From Actinacidiphila oryziradicis (GTDB taxonomy: Bacteria; Actinomycetota; Actinomycetes; Streptomycetales; Streptomycetaceae): a stretch of 64,000 nt of DNA. Numbering within the stretch: the stretch's first letter is position 1; every line of letters starts with the position of its first letter. Below, one piece after another: positions 61,508 to 64,000 of the stretch. The translations under genes were made by a program, and so were the position numbers. The notes under the pieces were generated by a model. The model was not told where the DNA came from and ran no database searches. It saw only the letters and a program-made list of their open reading frames with translations. Where the stretch lies: assembly GCF_005047355.1 (NCBI RefSeq), contig NZ_SUMC01000027.1, positions 1-64,000 of the forward strand, written 5' to 3'.

Positions 61508-61996
61508 ATGCCGATCCCTGACTTCCTCCGTGAACTGCGCGACCACGTAGGGCACCAGATGCTGTTCCTCCCCGGCGTTACCGCGCTGGTCTTCGACGAC
61601 GCCGGGCGGATTCTCCTGAACCGCCGCTCGGACACGGGGCGTTGGGCCCTGATCGGAGGCATCTGCGAACCGGGTGAGCAGCCCGCCGATACTGCGGTCA
61701 GGGAAGTTCTGGAGGAGACCGGCGTGCACGCTGTCGCGGAGCGCGTGGTGCTGGTGCAGACCACCAAGCCTGTGCAGTACCCCAATGGCGACGAGACGCA
61801 GTACCTGGACATCACCTTCCGCTGCCGGGCGATCGGCGGCGAGGCCCGGGTCGCGGACGACGAGTCGCTGGAGGTCGCGTGGTTCGACCTGGACGCGTTG
61901 CCTGAGCTGGGCGGCTTCGGGCTGCTGCGGATCAAGCACGCGCTGGCCGAGGCCGGCGCTCCGACGTGGTTCGAGCCCGCGGGCCCGACGGAGTAA
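61508..61996 (+). CDS. Nudix hydrolase
   Basis: A 162-residue single-domain Nudix protein. The box G-G-I-C-E-P-G-E-Q...R-E-V-L-E-E-T-G-V (about 50-73) is complete, so the pyrophosphatase should be active with Mg2+ or Mn2+. V-T-A-L-V-F-D-D-A-G-R-I-L-L-N-R-R opens the fold. It hydrolyses a nucleoside-diphosphate-linked compound, not identifiable. It is convergent with dhaM, 21 bases apart, with a small hairpin (62002-62016) between. Confidence 0.87.
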   Translation: MPIPDFLRELRDHVGHQMLFLPGVTALVFDDAGRILLNRRSDTGRWALIGGICEPGEQPADTAVREVLEETGVHAVAERVVLVQTTKPVQYPNGDETQYLDITFRCRAIGGEARVADDESLEVAWFDLDALPELGGFGLLRIKHALAEAGAPTWFEPAGPTE

Positions 61997-62001
61997 CGAC
62001 A

Positions 62002-62016
62002 CGGGCCTGCGGCCCG
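62002..62016. terminator. Short hairpin between Nudix and dhaM
   Basis: CGGGCC (62002-62007) pairs with GGCCCG (62011-62016) over a 3-base loop. Weak as a terminator but well placed between the convergent stops. Confidence 0.35.
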
Positions 62017-62017
62017 G

Positions 62018-62425
62018 TCACAGCTTGCGGTAGGTGTACGCCTCCTCGGCGGCTGCCGTGACTTCCGCGAGAGCCGCGCCGGCGGAGGCGGTGACCACGG
62101 CGGCCACCGCGCCCTCGACGAAGGGTGCGTCGACCAGCCGGGTGCCGGACGGGAGCTCGTCCTCGTCGGTGAGCAGCGCTTTGACGGTGAGCACGGCGCT
62201 GCCCAGGTCGGCCAGGATCGCGACGCCCGCGCCGCCGTCGACGGAGCGGGCGGCCCTGGTGATCGCGGTGGCGTCGGTGCCGAGGCCGCCGTCCGGGGTG
62301 CCGCCGGCGGGGGCGACCGGGGCGACGGGGCCGCCGCCGCTGAGACCGGTCGCGAGCTGGGCCACGGCCTCGGCGACGGCAGCGCTGTGCGACACCAGGA
62401 CGATGCCGACGACCCCGTCGGTCAT
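62018..62425 (-). CDS. dhaM: Dihydroxyacetone kinase PTS phosphoryl carrier DhaM
   Basis: A 135-residue EIIA-like domain. The phosphorylated His is H13 in V-L-V-S-H-S-A-A-V-A. L-A-D-L-G-S-A-V-L-T near 78 and A-P-F-V-E-G-A-V near 103 match DhaM. Here DhaM is the single EIIA-like domain, without fused HPr or EI, so general HPr supplies phosphate. It shares ATGA with dhaL, so translation is coupled. Confidence 0.92.
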   Translation of the reverse strand: MTDGVVGIVLVSHSAAVAEAVAQLATGLSGGGPVAPVAPAGGTPDGGLGTDATAITRAARSVDGGAGVAILADLGSAVLTVKALLTDEDELPSGTRLVDAPFVEGAVAAVVTASAGAALAEVTAAAEEAYTYRKL

Positions 62426-63081
62426 ACGGCGCCCTCCGCGGCGGTGCGGGCCAGCGCACCGAGCAACAGCGCGGACGAGGTAGCCCCGGGGTCCTGGTGC
62501 CCGATGCTGCGCTCGCCGAGGTAGCTCGCCCTGCCCTTGCGGGCCTGCAGCGGTATGGTCGCGAGCGCACCCTTGTCGGCGGCAGCGGCGGCGGCGGCGA
62601 GCCCGGCAGCCGTACCGGCACCGGAGGCGAGGGCGGACGCCAGCGCGTCGGCGGCCGGGGTGAGCGCGTCCAGCATCGTCTTGTCGCCGGGCGCGGCGCC
62701 GCCGAGCTGGGCGACGGCGTCGATGGCGGCCCGCAAGGCGTCCGCCAGCTGGGCGGGGCTGACTGTGGCCTCCTCGCCGAGCGCCTTGCCGGTCCTGCGC
62801 AGCAGGGTCCCGTAGAGCGGTCCGGAGGCTCCGCCGACGGTGCTGATGAGCTGTCGTCCGACCATCACCAGCACGCCTCCCGGGGTGCCCGGCGGCTCCT
62901 TCTCGACGGCGGTGCGTGCGGCGATGAAGCCGCGGCGCAGATTGCTGCCGTGGTCGGCGTCGCCGATGGGCGAGTCGAGTTCGGTCAGCCGGTCGGCTTC
63001 GCGTTCGATCACGGCGGTCGCCGCTGAGAGCCAGCGGCGGAAGAAGGTGGCGTCGAGCACGGGGTCGGGAGTTGTGTTCAC
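62422..63081 (-). CDS. dhaL: Dihydroxyacetone kinase ADP-binding subunit DhaL
   Basis: A 219-residue eight-helix barrel. The Mg-ADP acidic cluster lies in S-P-I-G-D-A-D-H-G-S-N (about 40). G-G-A-S-G-P-L-Y-G-T near 85 and G-D-K-T-M-L-D-A-L near 140 contact the nucleotide. GTG at 63081 has GGAAGGA upstream. DhaM rephosphorylates its bound ADP in place, and DhaL passes phosphate to dihydroxyacetone on DhaK. Confidence 0.92.
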   Translation of the reverse strand: MNTTPDPVLDATFFRRWLSAATAVIEREADRLTELDSPIGDADHGSNLRRGFIAARTAVEKEPPGTPGGVLVMVGRQLISTVGGASGPLYGTLLRRTGKALGEEATVSPAQLADALRAAIDAVAQLGGAAPGDKTMLDALTPAADALASALASGAGTAAGLAAAAAAADKGALATIPLQARKGRASYLGERSIGHQDPGATSSALLLGALARTAAEGAV

Positions 63082-63137
63082 GGGGTGCGGGTTCCTTCCG
63101 TAACCGAGGTGCCTGGGATGAGCCGGGGGGAGGAGGT

Positions 63138-64000
63138 TCAGATGCCCCAGCGCAGCGCGGGTGTGCTGACAGGCGCGTCCCACAGTCGCAGCAGTTCCTC
63201 GTCCACCTGGCAGACGGTCAGCGAGGCGCCGGCCATGTCGAGCGAGGTCACATAGTTGCCCACCAGAGTCCGTGCGACCGTGACACCACGAACGGCGAGT
63301 GCCCGCTGCACCTCGGCATTGAAGCCGTACAGCTCCAGCAAGGGGGTGGCGCCCATGCCGTTGACCAGCGCGATCACCGCCGAGCGCGGGTGCAGGTCGT
63401 CCACCACGGCGTCCACGGCGAAGTCGGCGATCTCGCCGGATGTCATCATCCGCCGCCGTTCCCGTCCTGGCTCACCGTGGATGCCGATGCCTAGCTCCAG
63501 CTCCCCGCTCGGCAGGTCGAAGGTGGGACTGCCCTTGGCGGGTGTGGTGCACGCGGCCAGCGCCACGCCGAAGCTCCGCGACGAGGCGTTGACCTGCCGG
63601 GCGATCGATTCCACCCGCTCCAGCGGGGCGCCCTCCTCGGCTGCCGCGCCCGCTATCTTCTCCACGAAGAGCGTGGCCCCTGTGCCACGCCGCCCGGCCG
63701 TGAAGAGGCTGTCGGTGACCGCCACGTCGTCGTTGACGAGGACCTTGGCGACCTGCACCCCCTCGTCCTCGGCGAGCTCGGCGGCCATGTCGAAATTGAG
63801 GACATCGCCCGTGTAGTTCTTGACGATGAACAACACCCCCGCGCCGCTGTCCACAGCTGCCGCGGCCCGCGCGATCTGGTCCGGCACCGGCGATGTGAAG
63901 ATCTCGCCCGGGCAGGCGGCGTCGAGCATCCCGCGCCCGACGAATCCGCCGTGCAGCGGCTCGTGCCCCGATCCACCGCCCGAAACGAGACCCACCTTTC
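63138..64000 (-). CDS. dhaK: Dihydroxyacetone kinase substrate subunit DhaK (5' end beyond window)
   Basis: The visible part, 287 codons, is a DhaK: G-G-G-S-G-H-E-P near the left-hand end of the protein, I-V-K-N-Y-T-G-D near 60, and the His that binds dihydroxyacetone covalently in G-I-G-I-H-G-E-P-G near 170. The gene runs off the right edge; roughly 40 N-terminal residues are missing. The order dhaK-dhaL-dhaM on one strand is the standard PTS-type operon. A glycerol dehydrogenase might lie beyond the window. Confidence 0.92.
   Translation of the reverse strand, partial: KVGLVSGGGSGHEPLHGGFVGRGMLDAACPGEIFTSPVPDQIARAAAAVDSGAGVLFIVKNYTGDVLNFDMAAELAEDEGVQVAKVLVNDDVAVTDSLFTAGRRGTGATLFVEKIAGAAAEEGAPLERVESIARQVNASSRSFGVALAACTTPAKGSPTFDLPSGELELGIGIHGEPGRERRRMMTSGEIADFAVDAVVDDLHPRSAVIALVNGMGATPLLELYGFNAEVQRALAVRGVTVARTLVGNYVTSLDMAGASLTVCQVDEELLRLWDAPVSTPALRWGI

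Noticed and set aside
1..64000. CRISPR array, tRNA or rRNA genes, secondary-metabolite cluster
   Set aside because: No regularly spaced repeats, no cloverleaf or CCA-like ends, and no PKS, NRPS or terpene synthase motifs were seen.

Overview
The window is high-GC actinobacterial chromosome. Codon bias (G/C third positions throughout), frequent GTG starts, TTA codons in only a couple of the genes I read, tight GGAGG-type ribosome sites, several leaderless promoters, and many Streptomyces-typical families (STAS/HATPase anti-sigma parts, DUF397, DUF4395, SHOCT, TerD, Rv1733c-like, WGR, DUF6643-like) all point to Streptomyces or a close relative. No rRNA, tRNA, CRISPR array or prophage was recognised. 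No full insertion sequence is present; the N-terminus of an apparent IS4-family transposase runs off the left edge.

Layout. 0-12.8 kb: TPR-AAA+ ATPase (EccA/CbbX type), Xaa-Pro aminopeptidase, STAS antagonist, transglutaminase-like protein, PlsC acyltransferase, a redox/sulfur group (DUF4395, thioredoxin-like protein, a 26-residue Cys-ending leader peptide, flavin reductase), etfBA, and a DUF6986-like aldolase-superfamily gene behind an inverted-repeat operator. 12.8-16.2 kb: a gene graveyard holding pieces of a Ser/Thr kinase, an SH3-like secreted protein, an oligopeptide-type ABC ATPase, an unidentified protein and a glycoside hydrolase. An intact acetylxylan esterase sits within it. 16.3-22.8 kb: LacI/ROK divergon, NTF2-like/TetR divergon, a broken GH27 alpha-galactosidase, and a kinase-Nudix fusion. 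22.8-36.5 kb: M20 peptidase, geranylgeranyl-reductase-like flavoprotein, TetR/deazaflavin reductase divergon, two-component system, MarR, ROK regulator, DUF2797, anti-sigma-type ATPase, and a Cds1-like cysteine desulfhydrase. 36.5-39.1 kb: a SIS-domain gene with one amber codon and a WGR/beta-propeller gene with two compensating frameshifts. 39.2-53.3 kb: YCII, DUF397, DeoR, a large multipass membrane protein with a GHSQG motif, a convergent beta-helix/AAA+ protein, MOSC, TerD, two glycosyltransferases and a MurI-like racemase. 53.3-61.2 kb: a six-gene sugar operon (lacI, binding protein, two permeases, GH1, YicI-type GH31). 61.5-64 kb: Nudix and the PTS-type dihydroxyacetone kinase dhaKLM, cut by the window end.

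How it fits together. The strongest theme is plant polysaccharide use. The operon at 53.3-61.2 kb looks built for alpha-xylosyl-substituted oligosaccharides of the xyloglucan/isoprimeverose type. Its candidate LacI operator, CGAATCGATTCG, also lies inside the promoter of the acetylxylan esterase 46 kb away, suggesting one regulon. Several neighbouring carbohydrate genes (GH27, the GH remnant, the SIS gene) are broken. Either this chromosome is losing carbohydrate functions here, or the assembly carries indel errors at G/C runs; read-level checks would separate the two.
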